From: an uncultured Bacteroidota bacterium
Lineage (GTDB): Bacteria; Bacteroidota; Bacteroidia; Bacteroidales; VadinHA17
Length of the DNA stretch: 64,000 nucleotides
NCBI GenBank assembly: GCA_903844815.1
Contig: CAIMVD010000088.1
Span: 52,572 to 116,571, forward strand
Direction: 5' to 3'
Below are positions 9,752 to 22,473 of this stretch, one piece after another. Each line of letters starts with the position of its first letter. Position 1 is the first letter of the stretch. Made by a program: the position numbers and the translations under genes. The notes beneath the pieces are model-generated. The model was given only the letters and a program-made list of their open reading frames with translations. It did not search any database and had not been told where the DNA came from.

Positions 9752-11461
9752 ATGATTAAAAAAAATATTATAATACCTGCGTTGTTGTTGCTTTGTTCTT
9801 CCTATATCAGCGCCCAGGATAATAAGCAGGGTTCCGATCTGAAAAGGGAAGTTACACTCTACAATCCCTATAAGCCGTCAATCTCAGATGCCAAGAAGAG
9901 GAGTTTCCTTCCCGATATGGCCGATACACTTAAGACCAAACATAATTTCAGCTATAATGTAACAGCGGAGCCCTTTATGCCGGTCTATTCAGTTAGCCCG
10001 CTGAAAGCAGCAGCCTTGCTTCCCGATCCGCTGACGAAACTTTATAAGAGTTATATTAACCTCGGGCTTGGGAATAATTTTACCCCGCTCGCTGAATTGA
10101 GTATAACCAATGAAAGATCGAAGAAAGGTGCTATAGGTTTTTATGGACGCCATTTTTCAGGGAATGGTTTTGTTCCGCTTCAAAACGGGAAAGAAGTCTT
10201 TGATGGTTTCATGGATAATGATGTCTCACTTTACGGTCGTCGGTTCTTTGGCAACAGCCAGATCGAAGCCTCTGTTGATTATACCGGAAAGACACGATAT
10301 GCTTATGGTTATGATACAAGCTATACAGACTATTCTGCCACCAAAAAGGATGTAAGGCTGGATTATAATAACCTTGGGGGGAAGGTTTCTTTTTCATCAC
10401 ATACGGTTGACTCATCAGAGTTTTATTATGATTTTGATCTGAGGTATAACTATTTTGTGAGCGCTTCTGATCTGTTCGAACATAATCTCGGTATTACCGG
10501 GTTGGGAAAAAAAGAGTTTCATGGGTTTTATGTCGGATCAGGGATCAGCTATGACTACTATAAGCTTCCTGTAAATATACTAAATACAGGCGAGTACATT
10601 TTTTCCCTGAGTCCATTCCTTAGCAAGAACAAGGGGCCATGGAGCTTCAGGGTTGGATTTAATGCCATTTTGGATAAAAACATGACATCCGACACCAAGG
10701 TGCGTTTTTATCCCGATCTGAGCCTGCAGTTTAATGTTGTGCCATCTTATGTCAGTTTTTTTGCCGCGATGTCGGGGAAGCTTGAGAGAAATAACCCGCT
10801 TAAGATTATTAGTGAAAATCCTTATGTTCTGTCCGATACGCTTTTTAAGCTGCCCAATACTGATCATGAACTGATCTTTTCTGCAGGACTAAAAGGAAAT
10901 AATGGGGTAGGAGGCAACTATCTGCTTTCAGCATCCTATTCCTCGGTAAACGACATGCTGTTATACTCAAATCTTATTTCTCCTCATGGCGCATTAAATC
11001 CTGAAACAGGTAATCATTTCCTGCCATCTTCTGATGATGCAAAAATATTGAATCTGCATGGCGAGATGACCGGTGTTATTACGGGCAAAGTCTCATATGA
11101 CTGGGAGGTAAACTGGAACAAATTTACAATGGATAAGAACGAGTATGCCTGGAATAAGCCCGGCTGGGATGCAAAAGCCGGGTTTAAATATAATCTGCGC
11201 AATAAAATAACCGCAGGAGCTGGTATAACTGCCCTTGGCAAGCGCTGGCAGCAGGTACGGGAACTTAATCCTGCCGGGATTTCTGATACATTCGAAACTC
11301 CTGTTCACCTGAATCTTAATCTGAGTGCTGAATACCGATATTCGAAGATCCTGTCAATATGGACTAAGCTTGATAATATTTCAGTGAAGCGTTATTATGA
11401 ATGGGCATATTATCCTACACAGGGATTCCTGATAATGCTCGGTTTTTCCTATAGCCTGTAA
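9752..11461 (+). CDS. Outer-membrane beta-barrel protein (TonB-receptor-like barrel, no plug)
   Basis: 569 residues with a clear signal peptide (residues 1-21, ending SSYISAQ). No TonB box or plug domain is visible. From about residue 90 onward the sequence alternates polar and aromatic residues in amphipathic strands (for example GIGFYGRHFSG-like and RYNYFVSASDLFEHN segments) and ends in F-S-Y-S-L, a typical C-terminal strand for assembly by BamA. The product probably sits in the outer membrane and works with the upstream TPR protein, with which it is likely cotranscribed. Databases often label such genes TonB-dependent receptor; the missing plug argues against active transport. Confidence 0.8.
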   Translation: MIKKNIIIPALLLLCSSYISAQDNKQGSDLKREVTLYNPYKPSISDAKKRSFLPDMADTLKTKHNFSYNVTAEPFMPVYSVSPLKAAALLPDPLTKLYKSYINLGLGNNFTPLAELSITNERSKKGAIGFYGRHFSGNGFVPLQNGKEVFDGFMDNDVSLYGRRFFGNSQIEASVDYTGKTRYAYGYDTSYTDYSATKKDVRLDYNNLGGKVSFSSHTVDSSEFYYDFDLRYNYFVSASDLFEHNLGITGLGKKEFHGFYVGSGISYDYYKLPVNILNTGEYIFSLSPFLSKNKGPWSFRVGFNAILDKNMTSDTKVRFYPDLSLQFNVVPSYVSFFAAMSGKLERNNPLKIISENPYVLSDTLFKLPNTDHELIFSAGLKGNNGVGGNYLLSASYSSVNDMLLYSNLISPHGALNPETGNHFLPSSDDAKILNLHGEMTGVITGKVSYDWEVNWNKFTMDKNEYAWNKPGWDAKAGFKYNLRNKITAGAGITALGKRWQQVRELNPAGISDTFETPVHLNLNLSAEYRYSKILSIWTKLDNISVKRYYEWAYYPTQGFLIMLGFSYSL

Positions 11462-11507
11462 TGTTCATTATTTTGACTGAAAATTCAAAAAAACCATTTT
11501 ATTTGAG

Positions 11508-11515
11508 TATATTTG
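11508..11515 (+). promoter_or_regulatory. Candidate -7 element upstream of gyrB
   Basis: TATATTTG, followed by C, matches the Bacteroidota TAnnTTTG box exactly. No TTTG lies 19-21 bases upstream, so the -33 element is poor. A start site near 11522 would give gyrB a leader of about 195 bases. Nothing else was recognised in 11462-11718. Confidence 0.45.
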
Positions 11516-11715
11516 CACTCGTTATTAATAATCATATTATCAATAATTTAAACGCTAAAAGGGAATTTGTTTCTGATGGTTGCCATAGGGGAAAGCGGGG
11601 CCTTGATTTTTTCAAAAGGAAAGCATATAACACACTATTGGTTTAGTAAATCCGCATAGGTTTGCTGAATTTATTATTTATCACTTTACTAAGAATTTTG
11701 ATTTAAAATATTTGA

Positions 11716-15061
<3,346 letters not shown>

Positions 15062-15128
15062 GAGGAAGCAGGCTGCGGGCTACAGGAAGCAGAAGGCTTT
15101 TCACAATCCGCAATCCCCAATCCGGCAG
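15062..15128. repeat. Intergenic repeat-like segment with AATCCGCAATCCCCAATCC
   Basis: Between the convergent M28 and DUF362 genes lies a stretch of short near-repeats (GCAGGCTGCGGGCT, AGGAAGCAGAAGG) followed by AATCCGCAATCCCCAATCC (15104-15122). The last motif recurs at 46030-46067. It holds no gene. Confidence 0.45.
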
Positions 15129-16241
15129 CTACACTCCGAAGAATTTCCTTTTAACCTCAATTGCGTTATCGGAGCAAACCTCGCTGCAGCAGAAACATCT
15201 GATGCATTTGCTGTCGGTCAGTTCAATATACTTTTTGTTGCCGTGTTTTGGTTCAATAGCCTTTACCGGGCATATGTTTACGCACTTCTGGCATCCTGTG
15301 CAGCTTTCATGTATGAATACCGGCCTTCGCTCAGTTTTTCTGAGGAATCTTATTCTTTTCATTACAAACTGAAGAGCGATATTATTATTGGTCGAAACAG
15401 GAATTTTGGTGAATCCTTCCTTTATAATGCTTTTAAGTTCAGGACCATCGTAATCAATTTCGTTTTCGGAGTTAAGCCATTTCTTCCTTGACAAAGCCGT
15501 TCTGGTGGTAGGGACAATAAGTGGTTCGTATCCTGCGATCCTGCTGGCAATTATATCGATTGCGACAGGATTTGTTGATCCGAACAGCAGTCCGACAGAA
15601 ACCGGCAGACCTCTTCCGGGGCCAGGACCTTCCATTCCCATAATGCCGTCCATTAAGAAATAGCCTGGAGTAACAGTCTCATTCAGATCGACCAGGAATT
15701 CACCAAAGGCCCTTCTGTCCTGATGAATGGCATGCTGTTTTGCCTTATTGAATCCCGGTACCAGTCCAAGTGTGTTCTTAACACAACCGGTGAAGTAAAC
15801 AAGCTCGTGATTCTTGAATTTGGGCAACGATATTATAACATCAACCTCATCAACTATGGACGCTATTTTTACTTTTCTCGTTCCGATTTTTTTCTCAACC
15901 GGGTTTAAGGTGAAATCTACCCATACTGCGCCTGTTGACTCGCATACCTTCCTTATGCCCGACTTTTCTCCACGAAAGTTCCTGTTATGAACTGCGGGCG
16001 AATCGCCAACAAAAACGGTGGCATTCTCCGACTGCAGAAACCTGATCATTGCTTCTACAACCGACGGGTGAGTGCTTATACATTTGGCAGGATCATCATC
16101 AGTAAGAATGTTTGGCTTAACCAGCACTTTTTTCCCATTAACGTTTGGACCTCCGGTTTTTCTGTAAATATCCGAAATGTGATCATAAATTTCGTGCACG
16201 TCATATTCGGTGCAGCTTCTTACTGAGACCTTATTATTCAT
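15129..16241 (-). CDS. DUF362 domain protein with C-terminal 2[4Fe-4S] ferredoxin
   Basis: 370 residues. The DUF362 domain (about 30-270) includes VLVKPNILTDDDP, STHPSVVEAMI and FKNHELVYFTGCVKNTLG. The C-terminal ferredoxin has two clusters of cysteines, CTGCQKCVNICP from residue 314 and CIRCFCCSEVC from 346, each able to bind a [4Fe-4S] centre. There is no signal peptide, so the protein is cytoplasmic. The family is linked to redox reactions, but no substrate is established and the neighbours give no hint. Monocistronic, convergent with the M28 gene. Confidence 0.88.
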   Translation of the reverse strand: MNNKVSVRSCTEYDVHEIYDHISDIYRKTGGPNVNGKKVLVKPNILTDDDPAKCISTHPSVVEAMIRFLQSENATVFVGDSPAVHNRNFRGEKSGIRKVCESTGAVWVDFTLNPVEKKIGTRKVKIASIVDEVDVIISLPKFKNHELVYFTGCVKNTLGLVPGFNKAKQHAIHQDRRAFGEFLVDLNETVTPGYFLMDGIMGMEGPGPGRGLPVSVGLLFGSTNPVAIDIIASRIAGYEPLIVPTTRTALSRKKWLNSENEIDYDGPELKSIIKEGFTKIPVSTNNNIALQFVMKRIRFLRKTERRPVFIHESCTGCQKCVNICPVKAIEPKHGNKKYIELTDSKCIRCFCCSEVCSDNAIEVKRKFFGV

Positions 16242-16295
16242 AGCAAATCAGATTCTAATTTCTTTAAAAAGTGGTTAAATTCAGGCAGATAAATT

Positions 16296-17735
16296 CTAAT
16301 TATTCAAAATTATCTGTTTTAGAATATCCTCTATTCCGGAAATAACTACAGACGAGGTGCCGGAGAAATTGTTTATTATTATGCTGAATACCATTTTGTT
16401 GCCCCTGATTGTTGTAAAATAGCCGGCGTAACTCCTCACCCTTGTCATTGATCCGCTCTTTGCTCTCAGACGCGAATCGAATGCAGGATCTCTGAAATGA
16501 TATTTAAGAGTTCCCTCTTTCCCGGCTTCAGGCAGGGATTCAAAGTATTCGGTAAAGTATTTTCCTCTGGTATTCATATATATGAGTACATCGGAAAGCT
16601 CCCGGGCACTAACGGCATTAAGCGGCGAAAGACCACTACCGTCTTCCATAAACAATCCGTCAGTGTTTACACCTTCTTTTCGAAGGAATTTCTTTATTAC
16701 TTCTACGCCTGCTGCAGTAGACCCCTTTATTCCGAATTGTTTGCCGAGTTCCTTAATTAAATGTTCGGCATACAGATTAACACTTTGGTGGTTCAGTACT
16801 TCAGCAATGTCAGACAACGGGGGAGAAGTTGTTTCAGCGACAAAGACGAAATCATAATTTGAATTACTTCTCTCTATTCTTAGTGATGACGGTTCACCGG
16901 AAAGGGTTATTCCGGATTTTGTGAGTTTGTTGGTAAGCATTCTGGCAATAAGGAGGGGCGGATCGGGGACCGATGCTTTTATGATTAAATCAGAGACACC
17001 TGCGGGAACTGACCCTTCGATCCAGCCTGATTTACTGTATGGTGAAGCAAATATGTATCCTTCATCCGAAGAGCCGGAAGCAACAAGCCTGTTAGTCAGA
17101 TCATAACTGCACTCATAAGGATGAACGGAGGTTATCTTTACTTCGTTGCCGGAAGATGTAGTATTCAAATGTATCTGGTATGTATTGTCAAAGACTGAGA
17201 GACCGTAAGCGCCTGCTCCGTAATAGTTGCCTTCGTCCTCCCAAAGCCATTTCGGAGGCACCGGCTGATAATCGAAATATGAGTCATCGGTAATTACCCT
17301 GCCATCTATCTTTTTTATTCCCAGCTTAATAATCGCACCTGTCCAGTATCCCAGAAAATCCTTGTAGTGTTCTGAAAAATTTTCAGACCCCAGTGCCGGG
17401 TCTCCTCCGCCTTTTATTATTATGTTGCCTTTAAGAAGGCCGGTTACTGTGTCAAAGGTTCCGGAGTACCCAACCTGTGTTTTAAAAGTATATTGCGGAC
17501 CCAGCATTTCCAAAGCAACGGCAGAGGTTATTAGCTTTTGCACCGATGCAGGCACCAGGCTTTTAACAGAATTGAATTCAATTACTGTTGATCCTGTTAT
17601 GGCATCAGCTATGCAAAGTGAGACCGAAGCATGCAGCATGGAACTGTCGGAGAACAGCTTTTCGGCTGATACCTCCTGGGGAAAAAGTGGAATTGTAATT
17701 AATGATGACAGAAGTATCAGAAAGCCCTTCTTCAT
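16296..17735 (-). CDS. dacB: D-alanyl-D-alanine carboxypeptidase/endopeptidase (PBP4 family)
   Basis: 479 residues with a signal peptide (MKKGFLILLSSLITIPLF). The serine-peptidase S13 motifs are visible: SVQK with catalytic S64 and K67, DGSGLSPLN in the SxN region and AKSGSM as the KTG-like box. The protein hydrolyses D-Ala-D-Ala peptides and crosslinks in periplasmic peptidoglycan. The large insert between the first two motifs (about 100-310) is normal for PBP4. The ATG overlaps the rlmN stop by four bases (ATGA), so it is translated from a dapF-rlmN-dacB or rlmN-dacB message. Confidence 0.93.
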   Translation of the reverse strand: MKKGFLILLSSLITIPLFPQEVSAEKLFSDSSMLHASVSLCIADAITGSTVIEFNSVKSLVPASVQKLITSAVALEMLGPQYTFKTQVGYSGTFDTVTGLLKGNIIIKGGGDPALGSENFSEHYKDFLGYWTGAIIKLGIKKIDGRVITDDSYFDYQPVPPKWLWEDEGNYYGAGAYGLSVFDNTYQIHLNTTSSGNEVKITSVHPYECSYDLTNRLVASGSSDEGYIFASPYSKSGWIEGSVPAGVSDLIIKASVPDPPLLIARMLTNKLTKSGITLSGEPSSLRIERSNSNYDFVFVAETTSPPLSDIAEVLNHQSVNLYAEHLIKELGKQFGIKGSTAAGVEVIKKFLRKEGVNTDGLFMEDGSGLSPLNAVSARELSDVLIYMNTRGKYFTEYFESLPEAGKEGTLKYHFRDPAFDSRLRAKSGSMTRVRSYAGYFTTIRGNKMVFSIIINNFSGTSSVVISGIEDILKQIILNN

Positions 17736-18766
17736 GCCTCTTTATTTTTGTTCTGTTCCATGGTCGAAAGCAGACCGCAGGCAGCCTTTATGTCCACACC
17801 TCTGCTTGACCTTATTGTAGTAATTATTCCCTTGTCATTGAGGTTCTCCTTAAAGTCAATCATTTCCTGGTGGCCAGGGCTGTAAAACTCCGACCCGGGT
17901 ACCTGGTGGAATCTTATAAGGTTTATCCGGCATTTTATACCGTTCAGAATTCGCGCAAGTTCTTTTATGTGACGTGGAGTATCGTTAACGCCCTTAAATA
18001 CAATATATTCAAATGAGACTCTCCTCTGGCTGTTCATGTCAAAATTCCTGATCAGATCGAGCACTTCTTTCACGTTGTTTGTGCGCTGTATTGGCATCAG
18101 CTTTCTTCTTTCATCGTCAAAGGGGGAGTGAAGGCTGACAGCAAGATGACACCTGCTTTTCTCAAGATACTCCTTCATACCCGACAACAGTCCCACGGTA
18201 CTTACAGTAATCCTTGTAGGACTCCAGGCATAACCCCATTCTGATGTTAGTATCTCAAGGGTTTTCAATACTTCAGTAATGTTGTCAAACGGTTCTCCCA
18301 TGCCCATGAACACCATGTTGGTCAGGGTCTTGAATTCGGGCAGCGATCGGAACTGGTTGAGGATTTCATTCGATGAGAGGTTTCCCTGAAAACCCTGTTT
18401 GCCTGTCATGCAGAAAATGCAACCCATCTTGCAGCCTGCCTGAGAAGAGACACAGATTGTCGCACGATCTTCATCGGGGATATAAGCGGTTTCAATGTAT
18501 TTATCTTTCAGAACGCTGAACAGGTATTTCTTTGTGCCATCCTGACTTTCCGATGACTGTATAGGTTCTGCAAGTCCTATTTCATAATCTGCTGAAAGCG
18601 TCTCTCTCATTTTTTTCGAAAGATTCGTCATTTCCTCAATAGTGCTTATTTCCTTGCTGTAAAGCCAGTCGGCCATCTGCCTGGCTGCAAAACCTGGCAG
18701 ACCAACACGTTTGGTGACGGCGATAAGTTCATTTAATGTTTTCCCGAAGAGTTTTTCTTTCTGCAT
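17732..18766 (-). CDS. rlmN: 23S rRNA (adenine2503-C2)/tRNA methyltransferase RlmN
   Basis: 344 residues, radical-SAM enzyme. The cluster-binding cysteines are C112, C116 and C119 in GCKMGCIFCMTG, and the methyl-carrying cysteine is C330 in the C-terminal AACGLLS. VFMGMGEPFDN, ITVSTVGL and LAVSLHSPFDDERR are further RlmN hallmarks. It methylates A2503 of 23S rRNA and A37 of some tRNAs. A Cfr resistance enzyme is unlikely given the length and the housekeeping context. Overlaps dacB by four bases at its end; preceded by a repeat-rich 150-base gap after dapF. Confidence 0.96.
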   Translation of the reverse strand: MQKEKLFGKTLNELIAVTKRVGLPGFAARQMADWLYSKEISTIEEMTNLSKKMRETLSADYEIGLAEPIQSSESQDGTKKYLFSVLKDKYIETAYIPDEDRATICVSSQAGCKMGCIFCMTGKQGFQGNLSSNEILNQFRSLPEFKTLTNMVFMGMGEPFDNITEVLKTLEILTSEWGYAWSPTRITVSTVGLLSGMKEYLEKSRCHLAVSLHSPFDDERRKLMPIQRTNNVKEVLDLIRNFDMNSQRRVSFEYIVFKGVNDTPRHIKELARILNGIKCRINLIRFHQVPGSEFYSPGHQEMIDFKENLNDKGIITTIRSSRGVDIKAACGLLSTMEQNKNKEA

Positions 18767-18796
18767 TATTATTTTATTGTTTTGGACATAATAGCT

Positions 18797-18819
18797 GGCG
18801 CGGATTTTTAATCCGTGCC
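18797..18819. repeat. REP-like hairpin, copy 2
   Basis: GGCGCGGATT-TTT-AATCCGTGCC pairs over ten positions with one G-T-type mismatch. It shares the GGATT/AATCC core with 6493-6523 and is followed 33 bases later by a related hairpin. Confidence 0.6.
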
Positions 18820-18852
18820 AAATTCAATTGATAATTTATGAACATTTTCATT

Positions 18853-18875
18853 AGCACCGATTGCAAATCGGCGCT
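18853..18875. repeat. REP-like hairpin, copy 3
   Basis: AGCACCGATT-GCA-AATCGGCGCT pairs over ten positions with one mismatch. Arm length, loop length and the ATT/AAT centre match copy 2, but the arm sequence differs. Confidence 0.6.
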
Positions 18876-18891
18876 ATCGGTAATTCTGGAT

Positions 18892-18919
18892 TGTCTCCTG
18901 TCTCCTGTCTCCTGTCTCA
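18892..18919. repeat. Heptanucleotide tandem repeat (TGTCTCC)3 plus TGTCTCA
   Basis: Three exact copies of TGTCTCC are followed by TGTCTCA, whose last three bases are the reverse complement of the dapF stop codon (18917-18919). Length changes here would lie just past, or at, the end of DapF. Confidence 0.7.
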
Positions 18920-19687
18920 TATCTCAATCTCCCCTTCAAAAACAAAAGTCGCAGGGCCGGTCAGAACAATATCGGAGATTTTTGTCCCGGAAATGTTAAA
19001 TGACACCGACAGATCGCCACCTTTGGTTTTGACGCTGACAGGCGATATGTCAGAATGTCCTGAAAGAACTGAAGCTATGGCAGAGGCAGTGACACCTGTT
19101 CCGCAGGAAAGCGTTTCTTCTTCCACTCCTCTTTCAAAAGTTCTGACATAAATTCCATCCTTAAGTACCTCAATGAAATTAACATTTGTACCTCCTGGTC
19201 TGAATTCGTCAGCCCATCTGAGATTTTTTCCTTCTTTACTGACATCCAGACTGTTGACATCTTTTGTGAAAACCATGTAGTGAGGTGATCCCGTATTGAT
19301 AAAGTAGTTTCCGTTTACAATACTTGTTTCATTCACGTCATTCATCCCGAGAAGGATCAGACCTTTTTCAGATTTGGCTTTATGAACACCGTCAACTGCC
19401 TTAAATGTCAGCTTCTCTGATGCTATGCCATGTCTGATTGAAAAGGCGGCAGAGCATCGTCCTCCATTGCCGCACATAGATCCCTCATAGCCGTCGGAGT
19501 TATAATATTTCATTTCGAAGTCATAACCCTCACTTCTGCAGATAAGTATCAGTCCGTCGGCTCCGACTCCGAACCGTCTGTCGCAAAGCTTTTTTATAAG
19601 GGCATTGTCTGAGGGATTAAATAATTGCTTCCGGTTGTCAATAATAATGAAATCGTTACCGGCACCCTGATATTTGTTAAAGAGCAT
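18917..19687 (-). CDS. dapF: Diaminopimelate epimerase
   Basis: 256 residues from ATG 19685-19687 (minus strand), the start that places MLFNKYQGAGNDF at the N terminus as in the family; the frame is open 18 codons further upstream. Both catalytic cysteines are present: C72 in SMCGNGGRC and C195 in TLSCGTG. The enzyme interconverts LL- and meso-diaminopimelate, supplying lysine synthesis and the peptidoglycan cross-linking residue, which fits with dacB downstream. The usual Bacteroidota partner DapL aminotransferase is not in the window. The stop codon is embedded in a TGTCTCC tandem repeat. Confidence 0.95.
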   Translation of the reverse strand: MLFNKYQGAGNDFIIIDNRKQLFNPSDNALIKKLCDRRFGVGADGLILICRSEGYDFEMKYYNSDGYEGSMCGNGGRCSAAFSIRHGIASEKLTFKAVDGVHKAKSEKGLILLGMNDVNETSIVNGNYFINTGSPHYMVFTKDVNSLDVSKEGKNLRWADEFRPGGTNVNFIEVLKDGIYVRTFERGVEEETLSCGTGVTASAIASVLSGHSDISPVSVKTKGGDLSVSFNISGTKISDIVLTGPATFVFEGEIEI

Positions 19688-19868
19688 TACTATCCGTGTT
19701 AAAATGGTGTTAAATCTTTGTATATAAGCAGAGAACGTCAAAAAAAATGCATGATCTTTGTAAACAATAGTTCTTAAATGAGGTTATAAAGATATCAATC
19801 TTTTGCCAAACCGGGCTTACGGTAAAATAAAGCAGGTGAAAAAAAGTTGAACTTTTAAATTTAAAATT

Positions 19869-21317
19869 ATGAAAATCAAGTATTTATTAGGATCCTTATT
19901 AATGGCACTTCTGGGTGCATCCATAGCATTATTTGCTTATTCAAAAATTCAGGGAAAGTCTGAAGCTGCAATAATAAGGGATAGTTCAAAAGTTGAGGTG
20001 CGTGATGCACAGCCTTTCCTTACATCGCTTCAGATGCAGGAAGGTCAGGTCGATTTTAAGTACGCAGCCGAAAAGACAGTTCATGGTGTAGTGCATGTTC
20101 ATACAAAGGCAATGACTGGAGGTCAGGCTGATAATCCGGTTATGGAGTGGTTTTATGGCGACCGTTATAACAAACAAAGGGAAGTTAACGGATATGGCTC
20201 AGGAGTTATCATCTCCGATGATGGTTATATAATTACAAATAACCATGTCATTGCCGATGCTGAAAGCGTAGAAGTAACACTAAATGATAAAAGGACTTTT
20301 ACGGCGAAGATTATCGGCAGGGATCCGGGAAGCGATATTGCGCTCCTGAAGATTTCAGCATCTAATCTTTCTGTCATAAAGTATGGTGATTCAGACCAGC
20401 TGAAACTTGGAGAATGGGTACTTGCCGTTGGGAATCCATTCAATCTTACTTCGACTGTAACAGCAGGTATTGTAAGCGCAAAAGGGAGGAACCTGGGCCT
20501 TAACGAGGGAGATTACAGGATTGAATCATTTATTCAGACTGATGCAGCACTCAATATGGGGAACAGCGGAGGAGCACTTGTTGATACAAAAGGCATGCTG
20601 GTTGGAATAACTTCTGCAATAATATCGCCAAACGGGGGTTATGCAGGCAACTCATTTGCCATTCCTGTATCAATTGTTAAGAAGGTAGTCGATGATCTGA
20701 AAGAATTTGGTGAGGTGCAAAGAGCGCTTATAGGAGTAGAGATTAAGGATGTTGATTCGGAGATAGCAGATAAGCAAAAGCTGGGTGAAGTAAAAGGTGT
20801 GCTTATAACAAGGATAGTTCCCGATGGATCGGCAGAGGCTGCAGGATTAAAGGTGGATGATGTTATCGTAGGATTTGACGGGCAGGATGTGGGTTCAGTG
20901 GCTGAACTGCAGGAAAAGGTAGGAAGACACCGTCCCGGAGATAAGGGTAGCGTTTCCTATCTCAGAAATGGGAAGGAGAGCTCAGTACAGGTCGTTCTTA
21001 AAAATAAGATTGGAAATACTTCCGTTGTCACAGCCGAATCGGGCAGCGAAGAGGTTTCAGGAGCCAGGCTTGCAACACTGGGTTCCTCAGATATGAGGAA
21101 CTTAAAGGTGGAAAACGGGGTTAAGATCATGGAACTGAATGATGGGAGATTTAAGGATATGGGCATGAAAAGAGGATATGTAATCCTTAACATAAATGGC
21201 AAAAAGGTGAAATCACCCTCGGATGTCCGACTGTATTCCGATAACGGAAGATCTATCAGGTCGATCGGAGGAATTCAGTCTGATGGTACTATTTTCAGCT
21301 ACCAGTTTGGCAACTAG
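19869..21317 (+). CDS. degP: Periplasmic Do-like serine protease/chaperone (DegP/HtrA)
   Basis: 482 residues with an N-terminal signal or anchor (MKIKYLLGSLLMALLGASIALF). The trypsin-like domain carries the triad H126 (NNHVIAD), D156 (GSDIALL) and S233 (GNSGGAL). Two PDZ domains follow (about 275-375 and 395-480), the second being divergent. It degrades or refolds damaged envelope proteins. The gene stands alone between dapF (divergent) and rpoD and ends in a strong perfect-stem terminator. Confidence 0.95.
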   Translation: MKIKYLLGSLLMALLGASIALFAYSKIQGKSEAAIIRDSSKVEVRDAQPFLTSLQMQEGQVDFKYAAEKTVHGVVHVHTKAMTGGQADNPVMEWFYGDRYNKQREVNGYGSGVIISDDGYIITNNHVIADAESVEVTLNDKRTFTAKIIGRDPGSDIALLKISASNLSVIKYGDSDQLKLGEWVLAVGNPFNLTSTVTAGIVSAKGRNLGLNEGDYRIESFIQTDAALNMGNSGGALVDTKGMLVGITSAIISPNGGYAGNSFAIPVSIVKKVVDDLKEFGEVQRALIGVEIKDVDSEIADKQKLGEVKGVLITRIVPDGSAEAAGLKVDDVIVGFDGQDVGSVAELQEKVGRHRPGDKGSVSYLRNGKESSVQVVLKNKIGNTSVVTAESGSEEVSGARLATLGSSDMRNLKVENGVKIMELNDGRFKDMGMKRGYVILNINGKKVKSPSDVRLYSDNGRSIRSIGGIQSDGTIFSYQFGN

Positions 21318-21349
21318 ATTTTATTCAATACATATATTGCTGTATTTCA

Positions 21350-21378
21350 GGGGGATTTAATATTTAAATCCCCCTTTT
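21350..21378 (+). terminator. Rho-independent terminator after degP
   Basis: Perfect 11-bp stem GGGGGATTTAA/TTAAATCCCCC with a TAT loop, followed by TTTT. It separates degP from the rpoD promoter, whose -33 box begins 20 bases downstream. Confidence 0.92.
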
Positions 21379-21398
21379 CACAACAAAGTGAGATTATT

Positions 21399-21429
21399 TT
21401 TGTTATTACAGTGCAAAGGCTTATCTTTG
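21399..21429 (+). promoter_or_regulatory. Consensus Bacteroidota promoter for rpoD
   Basis: TTTG (21399-21402), a 19-base spacer and TATCTTTG (21422-21429) match the TTTG-N19-TAnnTTTG consensus fully. A start site near 21436 would leave a leader of about 16 bases before the rpoD ATG. Confidence 0.85.
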
Positions 21430-21451
21430 CGGAAAATTTGGGGAAGAAAGA

Positions 21452-22312
21452 ATGAGACAACTAAAGATAACAAAGTCGATTACCAACAGGGAAAGTGCAT
21501 CGCTTGACAAGTATCTGCAGGAAATTGGTAAGGAAGAATTGATATCGGTTGAGGAAGAGGTTGAATTGGCCCAAAGGATCAAGAAAGGAGATAGAGCCGC
21601 TCTTGAAAAGCTTACAAAAGCTAATCTGCGTTTTGTTGTATCTGTGGCAAAACAATATCAGAATCAAGGACTTAGCCTGCCTGATCTTATTAATGAGGGT
21701 AATCTTGGACTTATTAAAGCAGCTGAAAAATTTGATGAAACACGAGGTTTCAAGTTTATTTCATATGCTGTGTGGTGGATTCGTCAGTCAATACTTCAGG
21801 CTCTTGCCGAACAATCAAGAATAGTGAGACTTCCGTTAAACCAGGTTGGATCGCTTAATAAGATTAATAAGGCTTTTTCGAAATTTGAACAGGAGAATGA
21901 ACGCACACCTTCACCGGAGGAACTTGCAGACGTTCTGGAACTGCCCAAGGAAAAGGTTACGGATACCCTGAAAGTTTCCGGCCGTCATGTATCGGTTGAT
22001 GCGCCCTTCATCGAAGGCGAGGATAACAGCCTTCTTGACGTACTCACAAACTCCGATTCGCCGGTTGCCGACAAGCTTCTGATGGATGAATCCCTTTCAA
22101 GGGAGATCTACAGGGCTCTTGCAACGCTTACCGAAAGGGAGAGGGATATAATCAGATTTTTCTTCGGTATAGGATGCCAGGAGATGACCCTCGAGGAGAT
22201 TGGCGAGAAATTCGGACTGACCCGTGAAAGGGTTCGCCAGATAAAAGAAAAAGCTATCAGAAGGTTAAGGCATACCTCCAGAAGCAGATTATTAAAAGGA
22301 TACTTAGGATAG
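21452..22312 (+). CDS. rpoD: Primary RNA polymerase sigma factor (RpoD/SigA)
   Basis: 286 residues, the short form lacking region 1.1 that is normal in Bacteroidota. It has region 1.2 ([10 protein letters not shown]), region 2 with [20 protein letters not shown], region 3, and region 4.2 with the helix-turn-helix [20 protein letters not shown]. It directs core RNA polymerase to TAnnTTTG promoters, of which several are visible in this window. Flanked by its own promoter and terminator, so monocistronic. Confidence 0.97.
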   Translation: MRQLKITKSITNRESASLDKYLQEIGKEELISVEEEVELAQRIKKGDRAALEKLTKANLRFVVSVAKQYQNQGLSLPDLINEGNLGLIKAAEKFDETRGFKFISYAVWWIRQSILQALAEQSRIVRLPLNQVGSLNKINKAFSKFEQENERTPSPEELADVLELPKEKVTDTLKVSGRHVSVDAPFIEGEDNSLLDVLTNSDSPVADKLLMDESLSREIYRALATLTERERDIIRFFFGIGCQEMTLEEIGEKFGLTRERVRQIKEKAIRRLRHTSRSRLLKGYLG

Positions 22313-22335
22313 GTTTATTTGTGATATTATTATTG

Positions 22336-22364
22336 AAGGCGCTTCAGTTTGAAGCGCCTTTTTT
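22336..22364 (+). terminator. Rho-independent terminator after rpoD
   Basis: Perfect 10-bp stem AAGGCGCTTC/GAAGCGCCTT with loop AGTTT, followed by TTTT. Confidence 0.92.
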
Positions 22365-22427
22365 GTTGGTACCGTATAGTATTAAGTTTTCAGTTTTCCG
22401 GAAATATGCAGACAGTCAATTTTAAAA

Positions 22428-22457
22428 TTGAGCATTATTTAAAATAGTGTATATTTG
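22428..22457 (+). promoter_or_regulatory. Promoter of the HEPN-MNT pair
   Basis: TTG (22428-22430), exactly 19 bases, then TATATTTG (22450-22457). The box ends 16 bases before the ATG at 22474, so the upstream extension of the reading frame to 22447 lies inside the promoter and is not translated. Confidence 0.8.
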
Positions 22458-22473
22458 GCTTAATTTCAGAGTT

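Noticed and set aside
11461..11646. Short plus-strand frame between the barrel gene and gyrB
   Set aside because: It begins at the barrel stop codon and spans the candidate gyrB -7 element; composition is not protein-like.
18892..18919. Possible CRISPR-like array
   Set aside because: Units are seven bases with no spacers, so it is a simple tandem repeat.
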